A model generated the notes under the pieces. The model did no database searches. It worked only from the letters and a program-made list of their open reading frames with translations, and had not been told where the DNA came from. Below are positions 6,704 to 7,991 of a stretch of DNA of 7,991 bases, piece after piece (position 1 is the first letter of the stretch; each line of letters begins with the position of its first letter). The stretch is from positions 1 to 7,991 of the forward strand of contig JAJYZD010000176.1 in the NCBI GenBank assembly GCA_021800315.1. Reading direction: 5' to 3'. This DNA comes from Bacillota bacterium (lineage in GTDB: Bacteria; Bacillota; Desulfotomaculia; Desulfotomaculales; JAJYZD01). Both the position numbers and the translations under genes were made by a program.

Positions 6704-6745
6704 TTGACATTACTTCTTTGTCATGGTATGATGATCCATGGAGGT
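6704..6745 (+). promoter_or_regulatory. Near-consensus sigma-A promoter plus ribosome site
   Basis: TTGACA (6704-6709), an exact 17-base spacer and TATGAT (6727-6732) match the housekeeping consensus at 11 of 12 positions. GGAGGT (6740-6745) follows, 7 bases before an ATG at 6753. Two copies of the 8-base palindrome TCCATGGA (6735-6742 and 6750-6757) flank the ribosome site and cover the start codon, so repressor binding or occlusion is possible. The downstream frame is only 15 codons. Confidence 0.7.
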
Positions 6746-6752
6746 GCGGTCC

Positions 6753-6800
6753 ATGGAAATTTATCTTAGACCCTCTGCCGTAGGTGATGGAAGGCACTAG
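6753..6800 (+). CDS. 15-codon ORF behind a strong promoter (leader peptide or gene remnant)
   Basis: The encoded peptide is MEIYLRPSAVGDGRH, with ATG start and TAG stop. The promoter, spacing and ribosome site are all strong, so it should be transcribed and translated if the region is active. No family is recognised. It may be a leader peptide, or the first codons of a gene whose body has been deleted. The following stretch, 6801-6959, contains no supported gene; it holds only an 11 bp inverted repeat and a 10 bp direct repeat. Confidence 0.3.
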   Translation: MEIYLRPSAVGDGRH

Positions 6801-6921
6801 AATAAGGGCAAATTGCTTTGTGTATACCCTGTAGAGTTTACTGTCTGCACTGTAATTAGTTGCCATCGTGCAGCTAGATGCCAAGCTTGCTATTTATGTC
6901 GAAGAGAGTGCCACAGAAAAT

Positions 6922-6980
6922 AGAAAAACAAGGCACTAGCCTGATGACATTTCTTGCCAATCTTTTATTCTTGTTTTTCT
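6922..6980. repeat. 11 bp perfect inverted repeat at the end of the intron relic
   Basis: AGAAAAACAAG (6922-6932) is the reverse complement of CTTGTTTTTCT (6970-6980), with 37 bases between. It sits where recognisable group II intron sequence stops, so it may mark a rearrangement junction or be a relic hairpin. The 10-mer AAGGCACTAG at 6930-6939 also occurs at 6791-6800. Confidence 0.5.
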
Positions 6981-7596
6981 GTAGATTTCCTAGTACAACT
7001 TCAGGACTTCTAATGCCTCTCGCATCCTTCCTTGATTGTAGTAGGGAGTAAACTGCCCCCCTTCGCCATGTAGCGGGCTTTCCCCACCTCGGACTACTAC
7101 GAGGGCTCCGTAACCATGCCAGATTTTCAGGGCCGTAGCCAATAGCTTGTGGGCACAAGCACTCCGGTTTAGGTCATCACCGGTTAGGTCAATCTAAACA
7201 TTAGCGCGCCCTGTTGTCGGATACGACTTTCACCGTTTTCCGCTTATTGCGGCTGGGAGGTAGAGGATATGGTAGTATGCACACCGGCTACAATGCGCAA
7301 CCCTCTTACCACCCAGCGTTTGTAACCATCTTTCCGCTGTGGTCAACGATGAAACCCCTCCGGTTATCGTTCAAGCAATCCAGCCTTTATCCTCGTACAG
7401 GACTTTTCATCTCGACGTTCAGTCGCAGCCTGATGGTTGGCTGACTTACGCCTTTCCCGGCATGCTACACTCTCCGTCCGGTTTCCCTTTCGGATAAGCC
7501 GGGTGATGATGGGCAATTCCATATCGAGCCCACTGCCTTGCCAAGACAGATTTCAGAATGACCCCCGTGATACTTTCGCATCACTTGCGGTTGCAC
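6960..7596 (-). mobile_element. Truncated group II intron (domain I to start of domain IV), no reverse transcriptase
   Basis: Read on the minus strand, the stretch around 7125-7050 contains GAAAATCTGGCATGG, TTACGGAGCCCTCGTAG, TAGTCCGAG and ACATGGCGAAGGGG. These correspond closely to the end of domain I through domain III and into IV of Ll.LtrB-type (IIA) introns. Upstream, CGACTGAACGTCG, a CCCGGC/GCCGGG stem enclosing CCGAAAGGGAAACCGG, and CCGGAGGGGTTTCATCG also follow the family layout. The best 5' boundary I see is GTGCAACC at 7596, which departs from the GTGYG consensus at one base, so this end is uncertain. Beyond about 6960 no maturase/reverse transcriptase and no domain V/VI are present. 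Only a short frame, MREALEVLKLY, remains in the position where the intron protein would begin. It can neither splice nor move on its own as seen here. ORFs crossing this stretch are shadows. Confidence 0.75.
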
Positions 7597-7720
7597 TAGC
7601 CGCTCGTCCGAAGATCCCGGCGGCTGTGGCGGGTCATAGCGCGACATAGTTGTGCCCTTGCGAGCAACTTATACCGCTTTCTCGCCTTAAAACGCAGACC
7701 ATTGGAGTTTCCTCCGCAAG

Positions 7721-7740
7721 CCCCCGCCTTTAGGCGTGGG
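7721..7740 (+). mobile_element. IS200/IS605-like end hairpin
   Basis: CCCCCGCC (7721-7728) pairs with GGCGTGGG (7733-7740) around a TTTA loop with one internal C/T mismatch, preceded by GCAAG. Short GC-rich hairpins of this form with an irregularity in the stem are typical of the ends of IS200/IS605 elements, usually just after tnpB. No tnpA or tnpB frame is visible here, so this would be an orphan end. It could instead be an ordinary hairpin. Confidence 0.35.
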
Positions 7741-7771
7741 GTCTATGAGTGATCCTGACCGTGGTTGCCAT
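7730..7771 (-). CDS. 13-codon ORF interrupted by hairpin (possible 5' gene fragment)
   Basis: The minus-strand ATG at 7771 follows an AAGGGGG-type ribosome site and encodes MATTVRITHRPHA before a TAA that lies in the loop of the hairpin at 7721-7740. Upstream on the same strand are TTGCCG and TATACT at 18-base spacing. The arrangement looks like an initiation region whose body was lost to an insertion at the hairpin. No family is recognised, and chance is possible. Confidence 0.2.
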   Translation of the reverse strand: MATTVRITHRPHA

Positions 7772-7800
7772 GTCAGTGCCCCCTTGATTTTGATACAAAT

Positions 7801-7835
7801 AAGTATACTCCGTGGTAGACGGATCCGGCAACCCT
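7801..7835 (-). promoter_or_regulatory. Candidate minus-strand promoter for the 13-codon ORF
   Basis: Reading the minus strand, TTGCCG (around 7832-7827) is 18 bases before TATACT (around 7808-7803), which agrees with TATAAT at five of six bases. About 30 bases further is the ATG at 7771. This is a moderate match of the kind that also occurs by chance. Confidence 0.35.
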
Positions 7836-7857
7836 AAATTTGGTTAGACCGATAACC

Positions 7858-7878
7858 TGCTAGGAACCGTTCCTAGCA
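7858..7878. promoter_or_regulatory. 21 bp perfect dyad, candidate operator
   Basis: Arms TGCTAGGAAC (7858-7867) and GTTCCTAGCA (7869-7878) are perfect reverse complements around one central C. It lies about 25 bases upstream of the -35-like box of the minus-strand promoter candidate. The near-absent loop suits a dimeric DNA-binding protein better than an RNA hairpin. The rest of 7879-7991 shows no supported gene; a minus-strand frame entering from the right edge ends at 7956 with only 11 visible codons. Confidence 0.45.
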
Positions 7879-7991
7879 ACGTAAGCAAACCTTAGCATAG
7901 GCCACTAATTACGCAGAGGGAGGGAGTCTTAGCGGAATGGCATAAGGCAGGACGCTTACACGTCGCCCCCGCCATCCGCAGAGTCCTCCAC

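Noticed and set aside
7214..7649. Plus- and minus-strand ORFs of 60-76 residues in the right-hand region
   Set aside because: They fall within or across the group II intron RNA region and show no protein-like features.
7956..7991. Minus-strand frame entering from the right edge and ending VEDSADGGGDV
   Set aside because: Only 11 codons are visible; it could be the C-terminus of a gene to the right, but the window gives no way to support it.
1..7991. CRISPR arrays, tRNA and rRNA genes
   Set aside because: No regularly spaced repeats, cloverleaf-like sequences or rRNA signatures were seen on either strand.

Overview
The window looks like a GC-rich chromosomal segment from a Firmicute of the Clostridia, most likely a Peptococcaceae-type or related thermophilic lineage (Desulfotomaculum/Pelotomaculum/Moorella-like). 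This is inferred from an endonuclease-type MutL, strong purine-rich ribosome binding sites, sigma-A-like promoters, a SWIM/YkgJ gene pair and a bacterial group II intron. The genus cannot be fixed from the sequence alone.

Layout. (1) 1-1352: 3' part of mutL on +, ending in a strong intrinsic terminator. (2) 1393-3551: a remodelled block. It is bracketed by two direct copies (about 2.03 kb apart) of a ~125 bp unit carrying a tiny Lys/Arg-rich gene on the minus strand. The left copy is decayed; the right copy keeps its promoter, RBS and start. Between them lie a frame-broken SWIM zinc-finger-family gene, whose 3' end is shifted by a perfect 14 bp tandem duplication, and an intact YkgJ-type cysteine-cluster protein gene. 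(3) 3818-6639: a two-gene operon of an M20D amidohydrolase and a YwrD-type gamma-glutamyltransferase-like protein, both probably cytoplasmic and acting on amide-linked or gamma-glutamyl compounds. The amidohydrolase has Gly where the catalytic Glu is expected. (4) 6640-7991: a visibly less GC-rich accessory stretch with no full-length gene. It holds a near-consensus promoter driving only a 15-codon ORF, a truncated minus-strand group II intron lacking its reverse transcriptase and 3' domains, an IS200/IS605-like hairpin, another promoter with a 13-codon ORF, and a 21 bp dyad.

The functional genes are a repair enzyme, a probable metal/Fe-S cysteine-cluster protein and a small peptide/amide scavenging operon. 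No complete novel multi-gene system is visible. The most interesting signals are decay and rearrangement: the duplicated small-gene unit with an apparently inverted terminator hairpin, the 14 bp duplication, the altered catalytic residue, and the orphan intron/hairpin/promoter cluster at the right end.
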